This document shows, in pieces, positions 8,233 to 17,620 of a stretch of DNA of 64,000 nucleotides. The translations under genes and the position numbers were made by a program. The notes beneath the pieces were generated by a model. That model saw nothing but the letters and a program-made list of their open reading frames with translations. It was not told where the DNA came from and ran no database searches. The stretch is taken from NCBI GenBank assembly GCA_964396375.1, contig CAYNEY010000005.1:99054-163053 (forward strand). The letters run 5' to 3'. Every line of letters begins with the position of its first letter. The first letter of the stretch is position 1. The DNA is from FEN-1139 sp964396375. Lineage in GTDB: Bacteria; Myxococcota_A; Polyangia; Polyangiales; Polyangiaceae.

Positions 8233-8997
8233 CTACTTCGCCTCGTCCTTGTCGTCCTTGTCGTCCTCGTCGTCCTCGTCGTCCTCGTCGTCCTCGTCGT
8301 CCTCGTCGTCCTCGTCACCCGTCACAGATTCGTCGTCGTCGAGCCGATCCTCATCGTCGTCCGAGTCTTCACCGGTACCCGACTTCCCGTCCCGGCGCTG
8401 GAGCGCCTCCTGACGCTCGCGGGTCGCACGCTCCTGCGCCAGCTTCTGCAAGACTTGAGGTTTCGGCGAGATGATGGCAGCCATGGCTCGCCCCTCCATC
8501 GTCGCGCGCTGCTCGATGTTGGCGAGGTCCTCGAGCTTGGAGAAGATCAACTCGAGCTGATGGAGAGCAACCTCGGGGTGCGTTATCTCACGCCCACGGA
8601 AGCGGCAGGTGAACTTCACCTTATTGCCCGCCTCGAGGAAGCGACGCGCAGCCCGGACCTTTACCATCAGATCGTGGTCGTCGGTCTTCGGCCGCAGCTT
8701 GATCTCCTTGACCTCCACCACAGTCTGCTTTTTCTTGGCCTCGCGCTGCTTCTTCTTCTCTTCGTACTTGAACTTGCCAAAATTCAGGATCTTGCAGACC
8801 GGTGGCACCGCCTTCGGATTCACCTCGACCAAATCGAGACCGGCCTGCTGGGCACGCCGCAGCGCCTCATCCGTCGCTAGCACCCCCCAGTTGGATCCAT
8901 CGGGACCCACCACGCGCACCTCCGGCACGCGAATGCGGTGATTGATCCGGACCTGCGGTCCACGCGGCTCACGGCTGAAACGACGCCCCATTGCCAT
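8233..8997 (-). CDS. infC: Translation initiation factor IF-3 with long acidic C-terminal tail
   Basis: IF-3 binds the 30S subunit, monitors start-codon/initiator-tRNA pairing and keeps subunits apart. Residues 15-190 are a complete IF-3: 'INHRIRVPEVRVVGPDG' and 'ALRRAQQAGLDLVEV' in the N-domain, a Lys-rich linker (KYEEKKKQREAKKKQ), and the C-domain with 'KEIKLRPKTDDHD' and 'RFRGREITHPEVA'. About 60 residues follow, ending in a run of DDE/EDD repeats, so the 254-residue product is much longer than the usual 175-180. Myxococcus xanthus IF-3 (Dsg) also carries a C-terminal extension that matters for development. The start is ATG rather than the rare AUU used in enterobacteria. No rpmI or rplT follows; the gene is alone. 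Confidence 0.95.
   Translation of the reverse strand: MAMGRRFSREPRGPQVRINHRIRVPEVRVVGPDGSNWGVLATDEALRRAQQAGLDLVEVNPKAVPPVCKILNFGKFKYEEKKKQREAKKKQTVVEVKEIKLRPKTDDHDLMVKVRAARRFLEAGNKVKFTCRFRGREITHPEVALHQLELIFSKLEDLANIEQRATMEGRAMAAIISPKPQVLQKLAQERATRERQEALQRRDGKSGTGEDSDDDEDRLDDDESVTGDEDDEDDEDDEDDEDDEDDKDDKDEAK
8240..8317 (-). repeat. Trinucleotide/9-bp repeat encoding the acidic IF-3 tail
   Basis: Tandem units of the type gtcctcgtc (plus strand) encode alternating Asp and Glu codons (GAC/GAG) at the C-terminus of IF-3. The near-perfect repetition suggests slippage-prone DNA that changes tail length in frame. Confidence 0.85.
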
Positions 8998-9248
8998 ATT
9001 GACTGAATGACTCCTTCAAGCAGAACGACCAAAGATGCTAACGCTCACCGAGCGGAACCCGGCCACGACTTGGCCTGCCCACGCTCCGTCGACTCGAACT
9101 CGACCCAATGACGAGCCCTCCCCACCTCCCGAGGACGGAGCCCATCCGACGAAGAGCCAAGCGGGAACCGAGCTCCATTACGAGTACTTCGTCATGGTGC
9201 AGTGAACCCGAAGAGACTCCCCCTGCGCACACGGAACACTCATCGCTG

Positions 9249-9320
<72 letters not shown>

Positions 9321-9756
9321 GTGGGTCGAAAAGGCTTCGCAGAGCCTGGGGATGGTTGTCTCCGGAACGCAGGGGAGCCACCAGTTACAACTGCTCGGTC
9401 CACCTGTCAAGCGGCCCGCGCGCCACAGTCCCTCCCCGATGCTTGCGCCGACCGGACAAAGCCGGTATAGGCGCCCGTCCCCATCCTCAGGTGGGGCTCC
9501 GGTGTCGGCCCAGCCCGGGAGGGCCGCCGTTGGGTCGGTCTCGTCCTCCCGGGTGCTCTTCCTCGCGGTCTCGGTGGGTATCGCCACCGAACGGAACGGA
9601 CTCTGCCTCGTGGCTTCATCCTACTCCACCTACCAACAGGTTCCTCCCGCACCCGGACGTCCGTCAGGCCCCGTCGAGGGACAGGCACAGACCGCAGCTC
9701 CCGCTGTGCCCCCAGGCGCCCACGAGACCACCGCCCCGCCCCCCGGAGGAGGTGGC
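9321..9756. other. Intergenic region between tRNA-Val and yajC
   Basis: This stretch separates the minus-strand tRNA from the plus-strand yajC gene. The yajC frame stays open through most of it, so an N-terminally longer YajC with a Pro/Ala-rich leader (for example from GTG at 9610) cannot be excluded. No clear promoter or separate gene is seen. Confidence 0.4.
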
Positions 9757-10029
9757 ATGTCCGCCCTCTTTCCGATCCTGCTCTTCGTCCCGTTGCTCTT
9801 TCTCCTCTTCTGGTCCTCTCGTTCCCAGCAGAAGAAGCATGCAGCCGCCATCGCTGAGCTGAAAAAGGGTGATCGCGTCCAGCTGCAGAGCGGCATCCTC
9901 GGCGAGATCGCCGAGGTCAAGGAGCGGAGCCTGCGGGTGGAGATCGCGCCGGGCGTGAAGATCGAGGTGCTGAAGAGCGGAGTCACTGGCAAGGACGGCG
10001 GCGACGCTGCCGCCGCGGCCAAGAAGTAG
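9757..10029 (+). CDS. yajC: Sec translocon accessory protein YajC
   Basis: YajC is a single-pass inner-membrane protein that associates with SecDF and helps Sec-dependent export. The 90-residue product has an N-terminal membrane helix (ALFPILLFVPLLFLLFWSS), then 'RSQQKKHAAAIAELKKGDRVQLQSGILGEIAEV', which shows the family pattern of RPQQK-like charge cluster, LKKGD and the Gly-Ile-x-Gly beta motif (key residues shown). The start at 9757 is preferred because GGAGGAGGTGGC stands immediately upstream, though that stretch would also encode Gly residues of a longer frame. It is followed 12 bp later by secD. Confidence 0.85.
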   Translation: MSALFPILLFVPLLFLLFWSSRSQQKKHAAAIAELKKGDRVQLQSGILGEIAEVKERSLRVEIAPGVKIEVLKSGVTGKDGGDAAAAAKK

Positions 10030-10041
10030 AGCGGGACGACC

Positions 10042-12147
10042 GTGGTCAACACCATCCTTACCATCACATTCGCTGTTTTTGCGTTGCTTCTCTTGCTGTG
10101 GGGCACGCTCCGCCGACCGAAGCGCTGGATGCTTTGGGCCGGTGCCATCGCTGCGGCCCTGGCGGGAGCGGGGGCTCACTACGACGCGTTCTGGCCGATG
10201 GCCAGCTGCGCGCTTCTGGCGCTGTGGGGTGCCATCCTCGGTCTCAAAGTGATCGACGCCCGATGGTGCGCACGCTTCGGCTTGACGACCGTGATTGCGT
10301 TGCTCGCAGCGCTCGTGCTCTGGCCGACCCTGGACGTGATGACCCGGGGCCTCATTCCCTGTCCACGTTGGGTCGAGGAGCGCGTCACCTTCCGCCTGAC
10401 CCAGGGGCTCGACCTCTCGGGTGGTATGCGGATGGTGTACAGCGTCGACGTCGACGAGGCCATCAAGGACAAGCGCGCGCGCTACCAGGAGGATATGCGG
10501 GTCGAACTGGCCCGCGTCTTCGGTTTCCACCAGGGCAGCGACCGCCCCACCGAGGAAGTGTACACGAAGCTCCGCGAGGTGGTGGAGGTAGAAGCGCCGC
10601 GCAGCTCCGTAAACGAGCTTCGGATCACAGTCAAGCCATCCGCCGATCCGAAGAAGATCGACGCGCGGTTTCTTGCCCAATTCGCCGCGGATCTCTCCTA
10701 CACACGCTCTGAGGATCAGCGGACCTTGATCTTCTCGCTGCGCAATCAGTCGGAGACCGCGATCCGGGAGCGCGCTGTGCAACAAGCGCGCGAGATCATC
10801 CTGCGCCGCATCGACGAAATGGGGCTGCGCGAGGCGGCGGTCAGCACCCGTGACGAGGACATCATCGTCGAGGTCCCAGGCGACCGCGAGGACTTCAACA
10901 CCATCCGCGAGATCATCAGTCAGACGGCGCGTCTCGAGTTCAAGCTGCTGGCCGACGATGAGGACTTCTTCGGGCCGATCATGGCCAGCGCGAAGCCCGA
11001 GAGCCTGCCCGAGGGTCTTGAGTTCCGCACCGAGGTGGCGCCGGTCGGCGTCGACGAGGGCGGCGAGTCGAAGACCAAGAGCCAAACCTTCGTCTACATG
11101 GAGAAGAAGCCGAACGAGCAGAGCAAAGACGTGCTGCTCCGGCTGCGGGAGTGGGTCTCGACCCTGAGTGTCCCAAGCGATCGTGAGGTGGGGTTCCAGC
11201 TCATCTACGAGACCGATCCAGATACCCAACAGGAGCGCGAAGCTGGGTACCGCACCTACTTCTTGCGTTCCCGCGCCGACATCACCGGCGACATGATTCG
11301 GGACGCGATGGCCATGCCCGATCAGGATCAAGGGGCCATGGGTGGCTGGCATGTGGCCCTCACCTTCACCGACCAGGGTGGTCGGATCTTCGACCGCATC
11401 ACCGGCGCCAACATCAAGCGGCGCTTCGCCATCATCCTCGACGGCCGCACCGAGAGCGCGCCGGTCATCCAGTCTCGGATCTCGGGTGGCCACGCGCAGA
11501 TCACCATGGGCTCTGGCGATCCGGAGATTCAGGTGCGCGACTCGAAGAAGCTCGAGCTGGTGCTGAAGTCCGGCGCCTTGCCGGCGCCGATCAGCCCCTC
11601 CAACGAGCAGCGGATCGGGCCCACACTCGGGCTCGACTCGATCCGTCTCGCGTTGAAGGGTGCCCTGCTCGGCTCGGGGTTGGTGCTGGTATTCATGGTG
11701 CTCTACTACAAGCGCGCCGGGCTGATCGCGAACTTCGCGGTGGCACTCAACCTATTCTTGCAGCTTGCCATCCTCGCCTCCTTCGGCGCCTCCATGACCC
11801 TGCCTGGAATCGCTGGCCTCGCGCTCACCATCGGTATGAGCGTGGACGGCAACGTGCTCATCAATGAACGAATCCGCGAGGAAATCCGCGAGGGCAAGAG
11901 CGCCCGGGCCGCGGTGGAGATCGGGTACGGCAAGGCCTTCTCTGCCATCCTCGATGGTCACTTGACGACACTCATCTCAGGCGTCGTCCTCGCGCAGTAT
12001 GGAACCGGGCCAGTCAAGGGCTTCGCGGTGACCCTGATGGTCGGCGTGGTGGCAAGCCTCTTCACCTCGGTGGTCGTCTCACGCGTGCTCTTCGATCTCT
12101 GGGTCCGGGGCGTCATGTCTCGGGACGCAAAGCTGAATTTGGGTTGA
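10042..12147 (+). CDS. secD: Protein translocase subunit SecD
   Basis: SecD is a proton-motive-force-driven RND-type membrane protein that pulls exported proteins into the periplasm. The 701-residue product has three N-terminal hydrophobic segments rather than one, 'LTQGLDLSGGMRMVY' (D1 motif), a large periplasmic P1 region, 'REIILRRIDEMGL', 'GGWHVALTFTDQGG', 'ARITMGS'-like sequence (here HAQITMGSGD), and the C-terminal six-helix block with 'GLALTIGMSVDGNVLINERIREE' (Asp in the TM4 motif). The start is GTG at 10042. secF follows after 6 bp. Confidence 0.96.
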   Translation: MVNTILTITFAVFALLLLLWGTLRRPKRWMLWAGAIAAALAGAGAHYDAFWPMASCALLALWGAILGLKVIDARWCARFGLTTVIALLAALVLWPTLDVMTRGLIPCPRWVEERVTFRLTQGLDLSGGMRMVYSVDVDEAIKDKRARYQEDMRVELARVFGFHQGSDRPTEEVYTKLREVVEVEAPRSSVNELRITVKPSADPKKIDARFLAQFAADLSYTRSEDQRTLIFSLRNQSETAIRERAVQQAREIILRRIDEMGLREAAVSTRDEDIIVEVPGDREDFNTIREIISQTARLEFKLLADDEDFFGPIMASAKPESLPEGLEFRTEVAPVGVDEGGESKTKSQTFVYMEKKPNEQSKDVLLRLREWVSTLSVPSDREVGFQLIYETDPDTQQEREAGYRTYFLRSRADITGDMIRDAMAMPDQDQGAMGGWHVALTFTDQGGRIFDRITGANIKRRFAIILDGRTESAPVIQSRISGGHAQITMGSGDPEIQVRDSKKLELVLKSGALPAPISPSNEQRIGPTLGLDSIRLALKGALLGSGLVLVFMVLYYKRAGLIANFAVALNLFLQLAILASFGASMTLPGIAGLALTIGMSVDGNVLINERIREEIREGKSARAAVEIGYGKAFSAILDGHLTTLISGVVLAQYGTGPVKGFAVTLMVGVVASLFTSVVVSRVLFDLWVRGVMSRDAKLNLG

Positions 12148-12153
12148 ACCGCC

Positions 12154-13374
12154 ATGCAGCTATTCCCTCCTGGAACACTCTACGATTTCATGGGTGCCCG
12201 AGCCTGGGCGCTCTGGACCAGCTTGCTGATGTCGGTCGCGGCGGTGGTCCTCCTCTTCGTGCCCGGTCCGCGCCTCGGAACTGATTTCCGCGGCGGTACC
12301 GAGCTCGAGGTGGGCTTCAAGAAGCCGATCTCAGCCGGTCAGATCCGCTCGGCCCTGAACCAGGTGGGCTTCTCCCATCCAGATGTGGTCCATGTGGTGG
12401 ATCCGAACCTGGCCGCCCGGTATCTGATCCGAGTCGACGCCGTATCGACGATCGGAGAGCAGGAGCGCGAACGGATCGAGCGCCACCTCTGCGCCACGCC
12501 TGGTGATGCGGCGTGCACACCGGAGCGAACGGCCACGGAGATCAAGTTCAGTCCGGGCGGCGACAAGATCACGGTGCGCTTCGCCAACAACCCAGATCTG
12601 GAGTGGATCCGTGGACAGCTGGCCCAGGTCTCGAGCATCAAGCTAAGAGATGGGGCCAACAACCCGTATCTGCAGAATCCTCGAGAGCACAAGGTCGAGA
12701 TCCAGCTGAAAAGCAAGGGCGACCAGATGATGGATGGCCTTCGGGCCACGCTCGCTCCGGGCACCGTGGACCATGACAGCCTGCTCCGTGTCGAGTGGAT
12801 CGGACCGAAGGCGGGGGCTCAGCTCCGGGACTCGGCCCTCAAGGCCGTTGCTGTCGCCGTGATCTTCATCATGGCTTACATCGCCTTCCGGTTCGACATC
12901 CGCTTCGCACCCGGCGCGGTGATCGCGATGGTTCACGATGTGATCGCGTGCATCGGCTTTTTGATCATCGTAGGCCGGGAGATCAACCTGACCACCGTCG
13001 CCGCCATCCTCACCCTGGTGGGATACTCGGTGAACGACACGGTGATCGTCTACGATCGAGTCCGGGAGAATCTTGGCCGCTTACGCGGCGCAAGCTTCAT
13101 CGGGCTCATCAACGTCAGCATCTCCGAGATGTTCGGGCGAACGGTGCTCGCCTCGGGGACCACCATCTTCAGCCTGCTTGCCTTCTTCTTCTTCGGGACC
13201 GGCACCCTCAAGGACTTCGCGCTGGTCCTGGTGATCGGCGTTGTCTTTGGCACCTACTCGTCGATCTACATCGCGTTGCCCGTCACCGAATGGCTCGATC
13301 GCAGGTTCTTCGGAGGCAAAGGCGCGATCGCCAGCCGCGGCACCGTCAAGAAGCGCGCCGAAGCGGTGGTTTAG
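12154..13374 (+). CDS. secF: Protein translocase subunit SecF
   Basis: SecF is the partner of SecD in the SecDF-YajC complex. The 406-residue protein begins with a membrane helix and 'GTDFRGGTELEVGF' (the SecF D1 motif), carries a periplasmic domain longer than usual (about residues 60-210), and ends with the transport block. That block has 'YIAFRFDIRFAPGAVIAMVHDV' and 'YSVNDTVIVYDRVREN', both diagnostic of SecF. It is a complete gene, last of the yajC-secD-secF operon and convergent with nikR. Confidence 0.96.
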   Translation: MQLFPPGTLYDFMGARAWALWTSLLMSVAAVVLLFVPGPRLGTDFRGGTELEVGFKKPISAGQIRSALNQVGFSHPDVVHVVDPNLAARYLIRVDAVSTIGEQERERIERHLCATPGDAACTPERTATEIKFSPGGDKITVRFANNPDLEWIRGQLAQVSSIKLRDGANNPYLQNPREHKVEIQLKSKGDQMMDGLRATLAPGTVDHDSLLRVEWIGPKAGAQLRDSALKAVAVAVIFIMAYIAFRFDIRFAPGAVIAMVHDVIACIGFLIIVGREINLTTVAAILTLVGYSVNDTVIVYDRVRENLGRLRGASFIGLINVSISEMFGRTVLASGTTIFSLLAFFFFGTGTLKDFALVLVIGVVFGTYSSIYIALPVTEWLDRRFFGGKGAIASRGTVKKRAEAVV

Positions 13375-13414
13375 GAAGAGAAGCGAAGCGCGCCAATTGG
13401 AGCGCTCCACAACC

Positions 13415-13456
13415 GGTGGCTCCGCCCACCCGCCTCTTCTGGGACGCAGAGCCACC
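13415..13456. terminator. Inverted repeat between convergent secF and nikR
   Basis: GGTGGCTC at 13415-13422 is complementary to GAGCCACC at 13449-13456 with a 26-base loop. There is no T-run, so termination is only a suggestion from its position between two 3' ends. Confidence 0.3.
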
Positions 13457-13488
13457 ACCCGCGCGTGGCGGGCGCCGTCTTGGGTGAC

Positions 13489-13908
13489 TCACCGCTCCGC
13501 AGACGACGGCAGGGCCGCGGGCGCGACGTTGCCCGAGAGCACCCCCTTGGTGCCAAGCAGTCGGTCGGCGAGGGACTTCAAGTGGCGGGCGTTGCCCCGC
13601 ACGACGATCACCTCGAGACAATGGTGGTGATCGAGATGGACGTGCAAGCTCGAGACGATCAGCTCCCCATGGTCGTGCTGAATTTCGTTGAGCCGCTCCG
13701 TCAGCTCCCGAACATGGTGATCGTAAACAAGGGAAATGGTGGCTACTGTCTCCTGCCCGCGCTCCCAGGCGTCCTGGTCCAGCTCTTTTCTCACCAGATC
13801 GCGGATCGCCTCGGAGCGGTTGGGATAGGCACGGCGCACCAGAAGCGCATCGAAACGCGTGAGCAGCCCCGCATCCATCGCGATCCCGAATCTTACCAGA
13901 TCGGTCAT
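13489..13908 (-). CDS. nikR: Nickel-responsive transcriptional regulator NikR
   Basis: NikR is a ribbon-helix-helix repressor with a C-terminal ACT-like nickel-binding domain. The 139-residue protein has the RHH segment 'VRFGIAMDAGLLTRFDALL' and 'YPNRSEAIRDLVRKEL', then 'VYDHHVRELTERLNEIQHDHG' and 'SSLHVHLDHHHCLEVIVVRG', which carry the conserved His and Cys nickel ligands. It lies 11 bp after the stop of the upstream kinase gene and is probably co-transcribed. No nickel transporter is next to it, so its target lies elsewhere. Confidence 0.93.
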   Translation of the reverse strand: MTDLVRFGIAMDAGLLTRFDALLVRRAYPNRSEAIRDLVRKELDQDAWERGQETVATISLVYDHHVRELTERLNEIQHDHGELIVSSLHVHLDHHHCLEVIVVRGNARHLKSLADRLLGTKGVLSGNVAPAALPSSAER

Positions 13909-13919
13909 CAGGATTCGTC

Positions 13920-14903
13920 CTAGGTGAGAGACCGAGTAAGGGCGGCGAGTGAAACCTCTGGTCGTGCGCCGACGTGCGAGATCACCTCAGCCGCAGCGAT
14001 GCCCCCAAGCTTCGCGCAGCTCGCCGGCGAGCGACCCAGCGCAAGCCCGTGCAAGAAGCCTGCTGCGAACAGATCGCCGGCGCCGGTGGTGTCGATGACC
14101 TTCGTGACCGGCTCGGCCGGATACTCGTGCAGTGTTCCGTCCCAGGCCAGCGCACAGCCTCTGGCTCCCAGCGTCACGGCAGTGATGCGGCAGGCATCTC
14201 GGCTGAGCTCGAGCGCCGCCCGCACGTCGGTCACGCCGAACAGCGCACAGAGCTCTGCCTCGTTCGCAAACAGCACGTCTACATGTGAGAGCAGCTGAAG
14301 GAAGCTTTCCCGGTGTCGTTCGACGCAGAAGCTGTCGGAGAGGCTGAGAGCCACCTGACCATGTTCGGCATGGGCGATCTCGGCGGCACGCAGGAAGGCC
14401 TGCTTGGCCGCAGGGGGATCCCAGAGGTAACCCTCCAGGTAGGTGATCTGGCTCTGGGCGATAAGCTCCACGTCAACATCGTCAGGGCCGAGTTCCACGC
14501 AGGCACCGAGGTAGGTGCACATAGTGCGCTGAGCGTCCGCCGTCACCAGCACCACACACACGGCGCTCGGGGTCTGGCTCCGGCTGGGTGGGGTGCGGAA
14601 GGTGACCTCGAGTTCGAGCATCGCGTTCGAAAAGGCCTCGCCGAGTCGATCTTGGCCAACCTTGCCAATATAGGCGGCACGACTCCCTAAGGAGGCCACG
14701 CCCGCGACGGTATTGGCCGCTGAGCCCCCACTCGATTGCTTCCTCTGAGCTGGAAGTGCACCGAGCAGTTCCTTGGCTCGCGGTGCGTCGATCAGGATCA
14801 TCGCCCCCTTGTCGAGCCCCTCGCGATCGAGCAGAGCATCATCGACGTGGGCGAGCACGTCGACGATGGCGTTACCGATGCCAGTGATCGCGAACTTGTG
14901 CAT
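13920..14903 (-). CDS. PfkB-family sugar/nucleoside kinase, probably adenosine kinase-like
   Basis: This is a ribokinase-fold kinase that phosphorylates a sugar or nucleoside hydroxyl with ATP. The 327-residue protein has N-terminal 'GIGNAIVDVLAHVDD', 'SGGSAANTVAGVASLG' near residues 58-73, and the C-terminal catalytic motif 'DTTGAGDLFAAGFLHG' (residues about 270-285) with the catalytic Asp. The 'ITGIGNAIVD' start and 'MCTYLGAC' segment resemble bacterial adenosine kinases of the PfkB family, but substrate cannot be decided from sequence alone. It is first in a two-gene unit with nikR. Confidence 0.85.
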   Translation of the reverse strand: MHKFAITGIGNAIVDVLAHVDDALLDREGLDKGAMILIDAPRAKELLGALPAQRKQSSGGSAANTVAGVASLGSRAAYIGKVGQDRLGEAFSNAMLELEVTFRTPPSRSQTPSAVCVVLVTADAQRTMCTYLGACVELGPDDVDVELIAQSQITYLEGYLWDPPAAKQAFLRAAEIAHAEHGQVALSLSDSFCVERHRESFLQLLSHVDVLFANEAELCALFGVTDVRAALELSRDACRITAVTLGARGCALAWDGTLHEYPAEPVTKVIDTTGAGDLFAAGFLHGLALGRSPASCAKLGGIAAAEVISHVGARPEVSLAALTRSLT

Positions 14904-15045
14904 GGGGCCTTGCTCCTCGGAAACGGTGAAGGCTGAGCCGTGATTGGCCCAGCCTGTCGACCGGTTCTACCTTTGTTTACCCCGATCCGGCCGTCTCTGC
15001 GGAGAAAATCTGCGAGCCCCGAACCGGAAACGCTCGAGCACTCGG

Positions 15046-15750
15046 TCAGTCTCGAGAGGACATGAACAGCCGGAGCACGTACCAGAGGAGCAGCATCACC
15101 GAGGAGAACAGCTGGAGCGCTGCTGCCACCGGTCGATCGGTGGGGAAGTCCCGCAACACCGCCGAGGTGTCGTAGAGGATAGCGGCTCCGGCGAAGCCCA
15201 CCATCGCAACGCTGAAGAAGGTGCCGAGGGAGAACCCAAAGATCAGCCCGGCAACAATCAGCAAGAGCGCGACGATCCCACCCCAGCGCAGGAAGCTACC
15301 GAGGAAGCTGAAGTCCTTCCGGGTGACGAAGACCACCGCCGTCAGCGCAGCAAATCCGATGAAGGTGACCAGTGCGGCGCTTTGGATGGCACCGGGAGCC
15401 ACCGCCTCGGCCACCACCAAGAGCGGAACGAAGACAATCGCCTGCATCACCACGAAACCACCCAGCGCGGCATACTGCACGACCAGCGACTGGGAGGTGT
15501 GCGCGGCGCGGCTCGCGAGCCAGCTGACCAGCATCAAGCCGCCGAGCACGAGGAGCCAACTCTGACCAAGTACCCCCGCAATCGCCACCGCAGTCCCGGA
15601 CGCGAAGAGCGCGATCTCTATCAACGCGAAGAGAACAATCGCGCCAAAGAGGTGGTTATACGTACGGGTGATGAAGCGAGCACGCTCGTCGGTGCGCGTG
15701 GTCGGGCGAGTCGTCGAATAGCCTGCGTATGCTTGGGACGGATGGGGCAT
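15046..15750 (-). CDS. Bax inhibitor-1/YccA family membrane protein
   Basis: This is a seven-helix membrane protein of the BI-1/TMBIM family; bacterial members include pH-dependent calcium leak channels and the FtsH modulator YccA. The 234-residue sequence starts with a short Tyr/Thr-rich cytoplasmic tail and 'RARFITRTYNHLFGAIVLFALIE', then repeated hydrophobic segments. Typical BI-1 elements include 'TFIGFAALTAVVFVTRKDFSFLG' and a late 'ILYDTSAVLRDFP', where the Asp is the family's conserved charged residue. It is divergent from recJ. Confidence 0.9.
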   Translation of the reverse strand: MPHPSQAYAGYSTTRPTTRTDERARFITRTYNHLFGAIVLFALIEIALFASGTAVAIAGVLGQSWLLVLGGLMLVSWLASRAAHTSQSLVVQYAALGGFVVMQAIVFVPLLVVAEAVAPGAIQSAALVTFIGFAALTAVVFVTRKDFSFLGSFLRWGGIVALLLIVAGLIFGFSLGTFFSVAMVGFAGAAILYDTSAVLRDFPTDRPVAAALQLFSSVMLLLWYVLRLFMSSRD

Positions 15751-15880
15751 GGGTGACCTCTAGCTCTGTGCGGCTCTCCGGCCGCGGCAGATGGAGCATA
15801 GCACGGGGTGCTGACGGTCGATGGTCGAGCAAAGACGGCTCTTTGGGAGGCAGAGGATGGGTTGACACTCGAGGGAACGC

Positions 15881-17620
15881 GTGAAAAAAGGATCGAACAT
15901 GTCTGGTCCGGCCGTCTTGGCGATGACCGCCACATCTCCCCTAACCGCCGATCAGACGGCACTATTCCAGCGCTTGCGCGCCGAGCTCGGGATGTCCCGG
16001 ACGATGGTGGAGTTCCTGGTGCGACGAGGCTTCTCGGAGACCGCCACCATTCGCCGGTTCCTTGCCCCCCGCCTCTCCGACCTCGCGGATCCGGGCTCGA
16101 TGCGCGATCACGGGGTGGTGGTCGACCGACTCGCCCTCGCAGTCCGGAAACGTGAGAAAATATGCGTGTTTGGCGACTATGACTGCGACGGCATCACGTC
16201 GACCGCGATCCTGACCGAGGTGCTCCGGAGACTTGGGGCGGAGGTCACCCCCCTGCTCGCCAACCGCTTCGAGGGGGGATACGGCCTCGGTCCCGCATCG
16301 TTGGCTAAGATCCGCGCGCTCCGCCCCCAGCTTCTCGTGACCTGCGACTGTGGCAGCTCCGAACACGAGTCGCTCGCAGCACTGGGCACCGAAGGCCTCG
16401 ATTGTGTGGTCATCGACCACCACCTGGTTCCGGACCGACCCCTGCCGGTCTTGGGCTTCCTCAACCCACACCAGGCGGGCTGCGGCTTCAGCTTCAAACA
16501 CCTGGCCTCCTGTGGCCTTGCACTGCTGGTGGCAGCGGGTCTGCGCAGTGTGACCCGCGCCGACCTCGATCTCCGCGACTGGCTCGACCTGGTAGCGATC
16601 GGGACCATCGCCGACGTGGCCCGGCTCGAAGACGACAATCGCATTCTGGTCAGTGCTGGGCTACGGCTACTCGCACACCCGGCGCGACCAGGTCTGCGCG
16701 CACTCTTCGAGACCGCGCGGATCGACCTGGGATGCCCGCTCTCCGCCGAAGACATCGCGTTTCGGATCGCTCCGCGACTCAATGCCCCAGGGCGTATGCA
16801 AAGCCCGGAGCCAGCGCTCGCACTGCTGCTCGAGCAGGACCCGGAGAAGGCCCGAGAGCGGGCTCTAGAACTCGAGGGTTACCAGCAACGGCGGCGACAA
16901 CAGCAAGACACGATGCTGAGCGAAGCCATCGCGGAGATCCGCGCCGAGGGGTGGGACAGCGCGCCCGGCATCGTGGTAGCGCGCTCGGGATGGAACGTCG
17001 GAGTGGTGGGTATCGTCGCCGGGCGGCTCACCGAACTCTTTGGCCGTCCGGTGGCGGTGGTCGGCTTCTCGGAGTCACTCGGCCGCGGCTCCGTGCGCGT
17101 TCCAGCGGGAGTGTCTGCACATGCGCTGCTCGCCGCAAGCGCCGACTGCTTGCTGCGTTTCGGAGGGCACGAGGCCGCGGCGGGTCTCGAAATCGCAGAA
17201 ACACGGATCGCCGAGTTCCGGGCTCGCTTCGCCGCGGCATCGGCGGCGGGCCCGGTGGTGAGTGCGCTCGAGAGCTCACCTCGAACACTCGCGCTCGAGC
17301 TTCACCCCGAAGACGATCCTTTGGTGGTGGCGCGGGAGCTCGCCTTGCTCGAACCGTGCGGCCAGGGGAATCCCGCGGTCCACCTGCGGGTCACCGCCGA
17401 GGTCGGGCAAGCGCGCGATGTCCGTGGGGGACACTTGCGCCTCGAACTCGTGCATCCCTCGGGCACGCGCTTCGTCGGATTTGGCCCCAACCTGGGAGCA
17501 CGCGCCAAGGAGCTGCACGGTTCGATCACCATGACCGGCCAACTCCGCGAGAGCCGCTACGGGACAGATTGTCGCGCCGAGCTCCGAGTGCTTGGCGTCG
17601 AGGAACCTCCCCATGCCTGA
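15881..17620 (+). CDS. recJ: Single-stranded-DNA-specific exonuclease RecJ
   Basis: RecJ is a 5'-3' single-strand exonuclease of the DHH superfamily used in recombination and mismatch repair. The 579-residue protein carries 'ICVFGDYDCDGITSTAIL' (motif I, near residue 95), 'LLVTCDCGSSEHESL' (motif II), 'VVIDHHLVP' (motif III, near residue 173), 'HLASCGLALLVAAGLR' and 'WLDLVAIGTIADVARLEDDNR' (motif IV), plus the DHHA1 element 'RFGGHEAAAGLEI'. GTG at 15881 and ATG at 15899 are both possible starts. The stop overlaps the next gene by 8 bp, so it begins the long plus-strand operon. Confidence 0.95.
   Translation: MKKGSNMSGPAVLAMTATSPLTADQTALFQRLRAELGMSRTMVEFLVRRGFSETATIRRFLAPRLSDLADPGSMRDHGVVVDRLALAVRKREKICVFGDYDCDGITSTAILTEVLRRLGAEVTPLLANRFEGGYGLGPASLAKIRALRPQLLVTCDCGSSEHESLAALGTEGLDCVVIDHHLVPDRPLPVLGFLNPHQAGCGFSFKHLASCGLALLVAAGLRSVTRADLDLRDWLDLVAIGTIADVARLEDDNRILVSAGLRLLAHPARPGLRALFETARIDLGCPLSAEDIAFRIAPRLNAPGRMQSPEPALALLLEQDPEKARERALELEGYQQRRRQQQDTMLSEAIAEIRAEGWDSAPGIVVARSGWNVGVVGIVAGRLTELFGRPVAVVGFSESLGRGSVRVPAGVSAHALLAASADCLLRFGGHEAAAGLEIAETRIAEFRARFAAASAAGPVVSALESSPRTLALELHPEDDPLVVARELALLEPCGQGNPAVHLRVTAEVGQARDVRGGHLRLELVHPSGTRFVGFGPNLGARAKELHGSITMTGQLRESRYGTDCRAELRVLGVEEPPHA

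Noticed and set aside
8240..8317. Repeat array as a CRISPR or VNTR outside genes
   Set aside because: The repeats are in frame within infC and encode Asp/Glu; there are no spacers.
9352..9756. Long N-terminal extension of YajC
   Set aside because: A strong ribosome-binding site precedes ATG 9757, and the extension is low-complexity without family similarity. Kept only as an alternative.
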